Below are positions 8,019-15,894 of a stretch of 40,187 nucleotides of DNA, in pieces. A program made the position numbers and the translations under genes. The notes under the pieces are model-generated. The model was given only the letters and a program-made list of their open reading frames with translations. It made no database searches and was not told where the DNA came from. Each line of letters begins with the position of its first letter. The stretch's first letter is position 1. Source of the stretch: Cyclobacteriaceae bacterium (GTDB taxonomy: Bacteria > Bacteroidota > Bacteroidia > Cytophagales > Cyclobacteriaceae); assembly GCA_021648745.1 (NCBI GenBank), contig JAKISE010000021.1, positions 1-40,187 on the forward strand, given 5' to 3'.

Positions 8019-8965
8019 TAGCAGAACAAAGTTTAATGGAACAGGCCTTTGCCGTGCGCAAAGCCAATTTTTGTGATGACATTAAGTTTTATGCACCTGG
8101 GCTTAAGTCGTATAACATTCCTGAGTTTGAGCAAAAAAAGCCCAACGCATTTTTACCCATTAGCATAACAGGCAATGCCTGTGCGTTGGATTGCGATCAT
8201 TGCGATACCAAAATTTTGGACCCAATGATTCCTCTAGATATAAAAGAGGGGCTGTTTGAGATGTGCAAGATTATGAAAGCCAAAGGAACTGAATCCGTTT
8301 TAATCAGTGGAGGCTCGATGAAAAATGGACAAGTGCCATTTATGAAGCATATCGGAGACATCAAACGGATTAAAAATGAACTAGGCTTAAAAGTAATTAT
8401 GCATACCGGTTTGGTAAGCGAAGAAATGGCCGAAGGCCTAGCCAGTGCAGGAATTGATGGAGTGGCATTGGATATCATTGGAGCACAAGAAACCATTGAG
8501 CAAGTCTATCATATGAACACTACGGTAGATGATTTTGATGCAACGCTCGAGCGTTTAACTCGCCACGGATTAAGCATTCGTCCACATATTATTCTAGGCT
8601 TACATTACGGTAAATTTTTAGGCGAATATGCTGCCCTAGAAATGATTAAGAAATACCCTGTTCATGCTTTAATTGTAGTGATATTAACTCCGATGCAAGA
8701 TACGCCTATGAAAGATGTGGAGCCGCCTTCAACAGATGAAGTGGAGGAATTCTTTCAAAAAGCACGTATTGCCATGCCAGATTCCAACATCTTGGTAGGC
8801 TGTGCCCGCCCAGGTGGAGAGTATAAAAAAATTGTGGATTTAGCTGCGGTTAAAGCCGGCCTTAATGGCATCGCTTACCCCGCAGAAGGAATCATTGATT
8901 TTGCTAAGACCAAAGGGCTGAAACCTAGTTTTTACGAAAACTCTTGCTCTTGTGGAATTGATTGA
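8003..8965 (+). CDS. lipS1: Radical-SAM lipoyl synthase, LipS1-like
   Basis: Radical SAM enzyme of 320 aa with the cluster motif C60-x3-C64-x2-C67 (CALDCDHC). Extra cysteines in CARPGGEY and in the extreme C-terminus (C315, C317 in NSCSCGID) may hold the auxiliary, sulfur-donating cluster. LipS1 and LipS2 together insert two sulfur atoms into octanoyl groups and replace LipA in sHdr organisms and many archaea. The order radical SAM, ligase, radical SAM matches lipS1-sLpl(AB)-lipS2 of known sHdr loci; S1 versus S2 is assigned by order only. It overlaps lbpA2. Confidence 0.75.
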   Translation: MDSTVVAEQSLMEQAFAVRKANFCDDIKFYAPGLKSYNIPEFEQKKPNAFLPISITGNACALDCDHCDTKILDPMIPLDIKEGLFEMCKIMKAKGTESVLISGGSMKNGQVPFMKHIGDIKRIKNELGLKVIMHTGLVSEEMAEGLASAGIDGVALDIIGAQETIEQVYHMNTTVDDFDATLERLTRHGLSIRPHIILGLHYGKFLGEYAALEMIKKYPVHALIVVILTPMQDTPMKDVEPPSTDEVEEFFQKARIAMPDSNILVGCARPGGEYKKIVDLAAVKAGLNGIAYPAEGIIDFAKTKGLKPSFYENSCSCGID

Positions 8966-8983
8966 AAACCAATTAACAATTAA

Positions 8984-9045
8984 CAATGTACAATTATCAA
9001 TTAAAAGTCAACCTATAAAAATTAACAATTGATAATTACACATTG
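8984..9045. repeat. Inverted repeat covering the start of the second ligase gene
   Basis: Arm 8984-9002 (CAATGTACAATTATCAATT) and arm 9027-9045 (AATTGATAATTACACATTG) are reverse complements at 17 of 19 positions. Similar AT-rich sequence recurs at about 25446-25475 and 37246-37265. The right arm ends exactly in the TTG start codon proposed for the next gene. Confidence 0.65.
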
Positions 9046-10254
9046 AACATTAATAATTACGCATTGAATAAATTTCGATACATAAACGAACACAACACCT
9101 CCGCTTCCTACGGCTTAGCAGCCGATGAGTTCCTAATGGAATACCATCAACAAGGAGTTGAATTATCTAATGCTGGCGCAAGCGTCTCGCTTGTGTCCAA
9201 TAAATTTCCTGCAACACTTCGTTTATATAATTATCAAGATTATGCGGTGCTGGCGGGTCGGTTTCAAGATATTAATGCGGAAATTGATATTGAAGCTTGC
9301 AAAGAAAATGGATTCCAATTTGGACGAAGGTTAACAGGTGGCGGAGCCATTTTAATGGGTTCGGGTCAATTGGGTATATGCTTTGCTACTTCTTCTAAAT
9401 CCTTTGAATGGGAAAACATTCGTGAGCTATACACTAAATTCTCAGACCCAGTCATTAAAGCCTTAGGCCTTTTAGGTATCGAAGCTAAATTCAGGTCGAA
9501 GAATGATTTGGAAGTAGAGGGTAAAAAAATTGCAGGCCTTGGTGTTCACGTAGATGCAGCAGGAGCTATTCAATTTCATACAAGCCTCTTGGTCGATCTC
9601 GATATTGCACAAATGTTGAAGGTACTTAAAATTCCTATTCAGAAATATGCCGATAAAAAGAAAGTTAGCTCCATTGAACAACGGATTACGACCATCTCAA
9701 AAGAACTAGGAAGGGAAGTTACATTAGAAGAAGTAACTGAAGTAGTAAAACATTGCTTTGCCGAAGCTTTGGGTACTGAGTTTACAACGCAAGAGTTTTC
9801 CCTTGAAGAGACCCAAAAAATCAACCAATTAGAGCAGGAAAGATATTTAACCGAAGATTGGCTTTTTCAACGGTCGCCACAGTCGGATATGACAGGGATG
9901 AGTTTGAAGAAAACACCAGCTGGACTCATTCGAACCTACATTGGCCTTAAAGGAGAAATTATAAAAAGTGTGCTGATTACAGGCGACTTTTTTGAGCAGG
10001 CAGAGATCTTCAACAAAATAGAATCGGAGTTAAAATGGGCTTCGATGGATAAAGAGAATATTAGCAATACGGTAAATAAGGTGTTTGAATCTAACGAGTA
10101 CGATGCCTTAAAATTCGGCCTAGTGCCAGCCGTAATTACGGAGTGTATTTGGTTGGCAGCCCAGCGAGCCATGGCGGCCGAACGATATACGTATAAAGGG
10201 TCGTGCTACTACCCTAAAGTTGAAAAAGAAACTAAAATTTTAGAAGTTAAATAA
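9043..10254 (+). CDS. Lipoate-protein ligase, sLpl(AB)-like, second copy
   Basis: Full-length LplA/BPL-fold ligase of about 400 aa with C-terminal accessory domain, expected to lipoylate (or octanoylate) LbpA. Lipoate-binding loop RRLTGGG at residues 95-101 and lysine motif VEGKKIAGLG at 158-167. There is no ATG upstream of the first family helix (GLAADEFLMEYH, 24-35). Start must be TTG 9043 or TTG 9064; the frame has a stop at 9016-9018. Residues 46-51 (ASVSLV) are encoded by an 18-nt palindrome that also occurs at 13321-13338, apparently an in-frame repeat insertion in a linker. Followed after 3 nt by the LipS2-like gene. It could replace the first ligase, which carries a stop codon. Confidence 0.82.
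   Translation: MNINNYALNKFRYINEHNTSASYGLAADEFLMEYHQQGVELSNAGASVSLVSNKFPATLRLYNYQDYAVLAGRFQDINAEIDIEACKENGFQFGRRLTGGGAILMGSGQLGICFATSSKSFEWENIRELYTKFSDPVIKALGLLGIEAKFRSKNDLEVEGKKIAGLGVHVDAAGAIQFHTSLLVDLDIAQMLKVLKIPIQKYADKKKVSSIEQRITTISKELGREVTLEEVTEVVKHCFAEALGTEFTTQEFSLEETQKINQLEQERYLTEDWLFQRSPQSDMTGMSLKKTPAGLIRTYIGLKGEIIKSVLITGDFFEQAEIFNKIESELKWASMDKENISNTVNKVFESNEYDALKFGLVPAVITECIWLAAQRAMAAERYTYKGSCYYPKVEKETKILEVK
9178..9195. repeat. Palindromic repeat unit inside a coding sequence
   Basis: The 18-mer GCAAGCGTCTCGCTTGTG is identical to 13321-13338 in an intergenic region, where it also forms a pair with a near-copy in inverse orientation. Here it lies in frame in the second lipoate ligase and encodes residues 46-51. 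Confidence 0.75.
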
Positions 10255-10257
10255 TAT

Positions 10258-11349
10258 ATGATTCCATTAGAAACCATAGTTCCCGAAGACGAAAAAAAGA
10301 AAATGAGTCCCGATTTTGTGCGTATTAGTGCAGCCAGTGCGATGGCCTTACGTATGCGGTCGGGTAGGTTTACGAGAGATTTTGATTTTGGTGGAATTAA
10401 TATTCTTTTAAATTATGATAACGGCTGTTTGGCTGATTGTGGTTATTGTGGATTAGCTCGTACTCGCCCTGGTGATTACGAAGATAAATCGTTTATTCGA
10501 GTGGAATGGCCTTTGGTAGATACCGATGAAGTGGTGGATAGAATGACCACGTATGCCGAGAATATGACACGCTTATGCATCTCACAAGTAACACACCCAA
10601 AATCACACGCAGATACCATTGAAATCACTAAAAAATTAGTGGCTAAAACCGATACACCTATTTCTATTTTATGCGCACCTCCTGTGTTAAACAGAGAGAA
10701 ATTGCAAGAGTATAAAGATTTAGGTGTTGACATGATCGGTGTTGGCTTAGATGGAGTGAGTGAAGCAATTTTTAAGCAACACCGAACAGATGTGCCTAAT
10801 GGTTCTTTAAAATGGAGTAATTACTGGGATATTATCAATCTTTCTCGCGAAATATTTGGGGAATGGAAAGTAAACGTACACACCGTTGTAGGCTTAGGCG
10901 AGTCTGATAAAGATATGATGGATGTCTTCTTCCATTTATTCGATAATCAAATATTTCCATATTTATTCTCCTTCAACCCTGAGCCAGATTCTAGAATGGG
11001 CGATTGGGAAAGAGCAGATATTAAACGTTGGAGAAGAATTCAGCTTATTAAGCATCTTATTGAAAAATATGATTTAAAACCAGAAGCATTAGCTTATGAT
11101 GCAGATGGAAATCTGACAAGCCTAAAAGTTGATGAAGGTAAAATCAATGAGGTGATTGAACATCTGGATAAAGGAATTCCATTTATGACGGATGGTTGCC
11201 CAGGCCCCGATGGAGAAGTGGGCTGTACACGACCTTATGGAAGTTATAAACCAAGTGAGCAATACCGAGATTTTCCTTTTCAACCATCATCTAACGATGT
11301 GGTACAGATTAAAAAGGAACTAGAACTAGAGGAGATAATGAATAAATAA
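10258..11349 (+). CDS. lipS2: Radical-SAM lipoyl synthase, LipS2-like
   Basis: Radical SAM enzyme of 363 aa with C57-x3-C61-x2-C64 (CLADCGYC) after the strand GINILLNYDNG. A C-terminal pair of cysteines in DGCPGPDGEVGCTRPYG (about 320-335) could bind the auxiliary cluster. Together with the LipS1-like enzyme it would convert octanoyl-LbpA to lipoyl-LbpA. It starts 3 nt after the ligase stop codon, so ligase and synthase are co-translated. S1/S2 naming is by gene order. A BioB- or LipA-type enzyme was considered, but the context with LbpA and ligase favours LipS. Confidence 0.75.
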   Translation: MIPLETIVPEDEKKKMSPDFVRISAASAMALRMRSGRFTRDFDFGGINILLNYDNGCLADCGYCGLARTRPGDYEDKSFIRVEWPLVDTDEVVDRMTTYAENMTRLCISQVTHPKSHADTIEITKKLVAKTDTPISILCAPPVLNREKLQEYKDLGVDMIGVGLDGVSEAIFKQHRTDVPNGSLKWSNYWDIINLSREIFGEWKVNVHTVVGLGESDKDMMDVFFHLFDNQIFPYLFSFNPEPDSRMGDWERADIKRWRRIQLIKHLIEKYDLKPEALAYDADGNLTSLKVDEGKINEVIEHLDKGIPFMTDGCPGPDGEVGCTRPYGSYKPSEQYRDFPFQPSSNDVVQIKKELELEEIMNK

Positions 11350-11383
11350 ACCCTTTAGAGCGACTTGATTTAATAAAAAAGAG

Positions 11384-11566
11384 AGGTCGTTCCTACGGAA
11401 CTAAAATATTGTAATTATAAAAACTATAGACAGAGCGCCTCTCTGAGGCTATTGACAAATGAGAAATGATTTTGACCATAAATATAAGTCCTATCAGGAC
11501 GACCTATTTGTAGAAAAAAGAAAGAGAATTTAATAAGCTCCATAGGAGCGACCTAAATGTTAGAAA
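11384..11566. repeat. Array of four short hairpin units between lipS2 and etfB
   Basis: Hairpins are GTTCC-TAC-GGAAC (11389-11401, preceded by GGTC, thus in inverse orientation), GCCTC-TCT-GAGGC (11437-11449), GTCC-TATCA-GGAC (11488-11500) and GCTCC-ATA-GGAGC (11537-11549). The last two are each followed by GACCTA...TAGAAA, which defines one unit type: a variable-stem hairpin plus a conserved tail. Stem sequences differ but pairing is kept. Units of this kind are common dispersed repeats in Bacteroidota. Confidence 0.7.
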
Positions 11567-11599
11567 TTAATTTTTGAACAATTTTAAACCAATAATAAA

Positions 11600-12358
11600 A
11601 TGAACATTATAGTCCCCATAAAACAAGTACCCGACCTAGTGGAAGAGCTAGAAATTAATTCGGACGGTACCGATTTGGATCGCGAATGGCTCAAAATGAA
11701 ATTGAACGAATTCGATGATCACGCATTGGAAGAAGCCCTTTTAATGAAAGATGATAGTGGCGCAACCGTTACAGCCATCGCTTTAGATGGTGATGACATT
11801 GACAAAGCATTATATGCTGCAGCTGCGAAAGGAGCTGATAAGCTTGTAAAAATAACAGGTGTTTCGGGCAACAGTACGCACGAGGCTGCCAAAGCAATGG
11901 CCAATGCCATTCAAGGAATGGAATACGATATCATTATGACGGGTGTTCAATCCGTGGATGATAGGGATGGCCAGCTTGCTGTGATTTTGGCTCACTACCT
12001 TGGCAATTCACACGTAAGTGTAGTTACAGGTATGCAAGCATCAGGAGGAAGCGTTACTGTTCAAAAGGAATATGGCGCTGGTATGGTGGCAGAATTTGAG
12101 GCTTCAACACCAATTGTACTAGGTATTCAGGCAGCTCGTGAAACACCTCGATATGTACCTGTAGCTAAGGTTCGTAGAGCTCAAAAAAGCTCTACTATCG
12201 AAGAAGTTGCTGCAGGAGATATTGGGGTAGATGCAGGTTCTTCTGTATCTAAAATGTACAAACCAGATACGGGTGCTGGTGCAGAAATGATTGGAGGTTC
12301 TGCCGAAGATCAAGCAAATAAAATTATGGAATTACTAACTCAAAAAGGAATAAAATGA
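11600..12358 (+). CDS. etfB: Electron transfer flavoprotein subunit beta
   Basis: EtfB of 252 aa, usual length. N-terminus MNIIVPIKQVPD, the motif LNEFDDHALEEAL at about 36-48 and the nucleotide-binding segment TGVQSVDDRDGQLA are typical. It forms a soluble heterodimer with EtfA. Here it follows the sHdr and lipoate genes and overlaps etfA by 4 nt (ATGA), and the next gene is a membrane Etf:quinone oxidoreductase. EtfAB is therefore the likely electron shuttle between sHdr and the membrane. Whether it can bifurcate electrons or bind NAD cannot be read from the motifs with certainty. Confidence 0.9.
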   Translation: MNIIVPIKQVPDLVEELEINSDGTDLDREWLKMKLNEFDDHALEEALLMKDDSGATVTAIALDGDDIDKALYAAAAKGADKLVKITGVSGNSTHEAAKAMANAIQGMEYDIIMTGVQSVDDRDGQLAVILAHYLGNSHVSVVTGMQASGGSVTVQKEYGAGMVAEFEASTPIVLGIQAARETPRYVPVAKVRRAQKSSTIEEVAAGDIGVDAGSSVSKMYKPDTGAGAEMIGGSAEDQANKIMELLTQKGIK

Positions 12359-13305
12359 GCAATCAAATATTTGTAGTTGTAGAACATCTAAAAGGTAAAA
12401 TCGAGGATATCACTTTTGAAATGCTGGGTAAAGGCAAAGAAATGGCTGACGCCTCTGGTGGTGAGTTAGTAGCCGTATTATTGGGTAGCGGTGCCGAGGG
12501 TATGGCTAGTCAGTTAGGTGCGGCAAGCAAAGTTATTTATGTAGATGATGCCAACTTAGCGGAGTATAATCCACAGGCGTATTGCAAAGCAGTTGGTTCT
12601 GTGGTGGAGGCTAATAGCCCTAAAATGGTGCTTATTGGCAATACTTCTATGGGAATGGATATAGCAGGTGGAGTTTCTGTTGATTTAAATATACCATTTG
12701 TGGCTTATGCTTCTGGTATATCTAATGATGGAGGTACTATAACCAGTGCTTTATATGGTGGTAAAATGAATGTTGATTCTTCTCCATCAGGTGATGGATG
12801 CATTGTCTCTGTAATTTCAGGCTCATTTCCTGCCGATGCTGGTCGAGTAGATGGAAGTCCATCTGTAGAAACTGCTTCTGCTGATTTAAGTGGATTAACT
12901 ATTCAATTTAAACGATTAATTGAGCCAGAAGGTGGTGATGTAGATATCACCCAGCAAGAAATTCTAATTAGTGTTGGTCGTGGTATACAAAGTGATGAGA
13001 ACCTGCCTTTGGCAGAAGAATTGGCCGCAAAACTAGGCGGAGCAATTTCGTGTTCACGACCTATTGTGGATAGCAAATGGTTGTCTAAAACACGTCAAGT
13101 AGGTAAATCAGGATTAAAAGTGAAGCCGAAACTATACCTAGCCTTAGGAATTAGTGGTGCACCAGAACATATAGAAGGTATGAAGGATGCTGATCTTATT
13201 ATTGCGGTAAACACCGACCCTAAAGCACCCATCTTCGATTATGCCCATTATGGCGTAGTGCAAGATTTATTCGATTTTATACCAGCCCTAAGTGGTAAAT
13301 TATAA
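12355..13305 (+). CDS. etfA: Electron transfer flavoprotein subunit alpha
   Basis: EtfA of 316 aa. The C-terminal FAD domain shows the family signature SKTRQVGKSG...VKPKLYLALGISGAPEH and NTDPKAPIF. Earlier motifs include ISVGRGI at about 205. The FAD held here passes electrons to partner proteins. Start ATG overlaps the etfB stop. It is 110 nt upstream of the membrane oxidoreductase gene, with a repeat pair in between. Confidence 0.92.
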   Translation: MSNQIFVVVEHLKGKIEDITFEMLGKGKEMADASGGELVAVLLGSGAEGMASQLGAASKVIYVDDANLAEYNPQAYCKAVGSVVEANSPKMVLIGNTSMGMDIAGGVSVDLNIPFVAYASGISNDGGTITSALYGGKMNVDSSPSGDGCIVSVISGSFPADAGRVDGSPSVETASADLSGLTIQFKRLIEPEGGDVDITQQEILISVGRGIQSDENLPLAEELAAKLGGAISCSRPIVDSKWLSKTRQVGKSGLKVKPKLYLALGISGAPEHIEGMKDADLIIAVNTDPKAPIFDYAHYGVVQDLFDFIPALSGKL

Positions 13306-13320
13306 TTCAAACAAACTGGT

Positions 13321-13373
13321 GCAAGCGTCTCGCTTGTGCCATTAATTACTTTAGCACAAGCGGACGCTTGCGC
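13321..13373. repeat. Inverted pair of 18-nt palindromic repeats
   Basis: GCAAGCGTCTCGCTTGTG (13321-13338) and, in inverse orientation, CACAAGCGGACGCTTGCGC (13355-13373) differ by one deleted base in the common part. The first is identical to 9178-9195 inside a coding sequence. The pair can form one long hairpin between etfA and the membrane oxidoreductase gene. Confidence 0.75.
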
Positions 13374-13415
13374 TAGTAACCTAAGTATAACTTATACCTA
13401 ACCTAATTTTAAATT

Positions 13416-15479
13416 ATGGAAACCAGAGAAATTTTTCGAAATTTTCCCTTTCTAATGCAAATGGCATTTTATGTAATTGCGATTGGCTCCATGGCAGTAT
13501 TTGCCTATGGCTTTTTTCGCAGGTACAAAAAATATCGTCAAGGAAGAGATGCAGAACGGTTCAATAATATTATAGCTCGTTTTGCCAAGGCAGCGGCCAT
13601 AATGGCTTCTAACCGAACTATTTTTAAAAGAGATTGGTATGCTGGTTTTGCGCACTCCTTAATAATGTGGGGGTTTGTGATTTTACTTATTGGTACTGGA
13701 TTAGTAGCTTTAGATCACGACTTTCTTCGATTTTTTGACGTTCAGCTTTTAAAAGGCCCTTTCTATTTAGGCTTTTCAGCAGTACTTGACATATTTGGAT
13801 TGCTATTTATCATAGGCTTAGTTATGATGATGGTAAGACGAAAATCAAAGCCAGCCCAATTAGATTATACGAGGGCTGATAAATCAGAAACCATTTCTCG
13901 TAAGGGGTATTCTACCGATGATATGATTTTTATGTGGCTATTGCTACTCATAGGAATCACTGGCTTTGTGATAGAAGGAGCTCGAATTGCAGCTGATAGA
14001 CCCGCTTGGGAAATGTGGTCGCCCGTAGGAGTGGGATTTGCAAGTTTGGTAGATATGAGTGGCATTTCTGCCAATAATGTACATATGTACACCTGGTGGT
14101 TTCACGCAGTAATGGTTATGTTCTTTATTGCCTACATTCCTTATTCTAAAGCGATGCATATGCTCGTTGATTATGCCAACCTTATGTTTAAAGATGATAT
14201 GGCGGCTATCAAACTTCCTCGTGTTTCTGAAGAGCGCCAAGAAGTTGCCATGGGCTATCAAAAAGTGGAGGACTTTACCTGGAAAGAGTTATTAGATTTC
14301 GATGCCTGTACAAAATGTGGTCGTTGCCATGTTTCTTGCCCAGCACAAAATGCGGGTACACCTTTATCTCCAAGAGATATAATCTTGGATTTAAGAACAT
14401 TGGTAGATGGGTCAAGTGGCGGAGTGGCCGAGTGGTTTGGTCAATCTGATTCAAATGAAAAGAAACCTAAGAAACTTGCTGGTGGAGTAATTAGCAAAGA
14501 AGCGCTTTGGTCGTGTACTAGCTGTATGGCCTGTGTAGAAGCTTGCCCAGTAGGAATCGAGCATCTCACGACCATTGTAAACCTTCGTAGAGATTTGGTT
14601 GAAGAAGGGGATATGGAAGATATGCTTCAAGACACTTTAGCTAATATTGGTGATTATGGTAACTCATTTGGCCAATCCGAACGTATGCGTGCTAAGTGGA
14701 CGAGCGGTCTTGATTTTAAAATTAAGGATGTACGTAAAGAAGAAGCTGATTTCCTTTGGTTTGTAGGTGATTATGCTTCGTACGATGCTCGTATCCAAGG
14801 ACTTTCTCGAAAAATGGCAAGTATTTTCAATAAAATGGGAATTGATTTTGGAATCCTTTACGATGGAGAGAAAAATGCAGGTAATGATGTGCGTAGGGTT
14901 GGAGAAGAGGGACTTTATGAAATGCTTGCAGAAGACAATATTGAAGTATTGAATAAAGCTAAGTTTAAAGAAATTTTTACCACAGATCCGCATAGTTATA
15001 ATACCATTAAAAATGAGTATCCTGAGTTTGGTGGCGATTACTCCATCTATCACTATACAGGTTTACTCATAAGGTTATTTAATGAGGGGAAATTGAAATT
15101 CCCTAATCAGTTAAACTATAAAGTTACGTACCACGATCCTTGTTACTTGGGTCGTTATAATGGCGAGGTAGAGGCCCCAAGGCTGTTGTTGGAAGCAATG
15201 GGAGTAACAATGGTTGATATGCCACGTTGTAAAGAGAATTCATTCTGTTGTGGAGCAGGTGGTGGCCGTATTTGGATGGATGATTCTAAAATGGATACTC
15301 GCCCAAGTGAAATTCGTATTGAAGAAGCGCTCGGAATTGGCGATGGAGTTGACCACTTTATTGTGGCTTGCCCTAAGGATTATGCTATGTTTACTGATGC
15401 TGTTAAAACCAGCGGTAGCGAAGGCAAAATGCACGTGAAAGACATCATTGAATTGGTGGATGAAGCGATGGGAGGGTAG
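13416..15479 (+). CDS. Membrane-bound Etf:quinone oxidoreductase (cytochrome b-like / HdrD-type fusion)
   Basis: A 687-aa protein with about five N-terminal membrane helices (roughly 13-33, 76-98, 118-140, 171-190, 222-243). Histidines H80, H223, H230 and H248 are in or near helices and may bind heme b, as in NarI-like domains. Then come two ferredoxin motifs, C298/C301/C304/C308 (CTKCGRCHVSCP) and C367/C370/C373/C377 (CTSCMACVEACP), and two CCG modules. Module 1 (451-560) has no cysteine left; module 2 has C576 (HDPCYLG), C605, C611-C612 and C652. This build matches the EtfAB-linked membrane oxidoreductases (EMO type) of anaerobes, which pass electrons between Etf and menaquinone. Being next to etfBA, it most likely joins the sHdr pathway to respiration. 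Confidence 0.85.
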   Translation: METREIFRNFPFLMQMAFYVIAIGSMAVFAYGFFRRYKKYRQGRDAERFNNIIARFAKAAAIMASNRTIFKRDWYAGFAHSLIMWGFVILLIGTGLVALDHDFLRFFDVQLLKGPFYLGFSAVLDIFGLLFIIGLVMMMVRRKSKPAQLDYTRADKSETISRKGYSTDDMIFMWLLLLIGITGFVIEGARIAADRPAWEMWSPVGVGFASLVDMSGISANNVHMYTWWFHAVMVMFFIAYIPYSKAMHMLVDYANLMFKDDMAAIKLPRVSEERQEVAMGYQKVEDFTWKELLDFDACTKCGRCHVSCPAQNAGTPLSPRDIILDLRTLVDGSSGGVAEWFGQSDSNEKKPKKLAGGVISKEALWSCTSCMACVEACPVGIEHLTTIVNLRRDLVEEGDMEDMLQDTLANIGDYGNSFGQSERMRAKWTSGLDFKIKDVRKEEADFLWFVGDYASYDARIQGLSRKMASIFNKMGIDFGILYDGEKNAGNDVRRVGEEGLYEMLAEDNIEVLNKAKFKEIFTTDPHSYNTIKNEYPEFGGDYSIYHYTGLLIRLFNEGKLKFPNQLNYKVTYHDPCYLGRYNGEVEAPRLLLEAMGVTMVDMPRCKENSFCCGAGGGRIWMDDSKMDTRPSEIRIEEALGIGDGVDHFIVACPKDYAMFTDAVKTSGSEGKMHVKDIIELVDEAMGG

Positions 15480-15543
15480 CTGAAAATGGTTTATATAAAC
15501 AGTTTAGTGGAATTGTAGATTACATTTTTTGTAAATTGCGATT

Positions 15544-15849
15544 ATGGGTATAGATGAAGCATATATTTGGATGGAACGAGATTGCTGGAAAGAGCGAACT
15601 AAGTCGGAAGTTCAAGAACAGAAATATTGGACATTTTATAAGCCCCTGAATGATGTAGATGGCTTTTATGAAATTCGTGATAAAGATGAAAAACCTATAG
15701 ATAAAAAGAAATATTATATTGGAAAAAATAATGATGACTTAGAAATTCATCTAGGCATTAAAATGTATAAACTATCTTTTGAGAATGAAGATACTATGGT
15801 TTGGGATTTAGGTGAAAAAATTTTAGACAGAATAATTAACAAGAATTAG
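15544..15849 (+). CDS. Hypothetical protein (101 aa)
   Basis: Unrecognised soluble protein, acidic/lysine-rich, with aromatic residues (AYIWMERDCW, YWTFYKP) and no signal peptide. It starts 64 nt after the membrane oxidoreductase gene on the same strand, behind a 12-bp palindrome GTTTATATAAAC (15489-15500), and ends before a convergent gene. Codon use resembles neighbours. It may be a late addition to the operon or independent. Confidence 0.55.
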   Translation: MGIDEAYIWMERDCWKERTKSEVQEQKYWTFYKPLNDVDGFYEIRDKDEKPIDKKKYYIGKNNDDLEIHLGIKMYKLSFENEDTMVWDLGEKILDRIINKN

Positions 15850-15894
15850 AGTAAATGAAATTTGCTATTTCTCGTTCCTCAGGGATAAAAAAAG

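Noticed and set aside
8003..11349. LipA or BioB as names for the two radical-SAM proteins
   Set aside because: LipA has an N-terminal CxxxxCxxxxxC auxiliary motif that is absent in both; the pair with a ligase between fits LipS1/LipS2.
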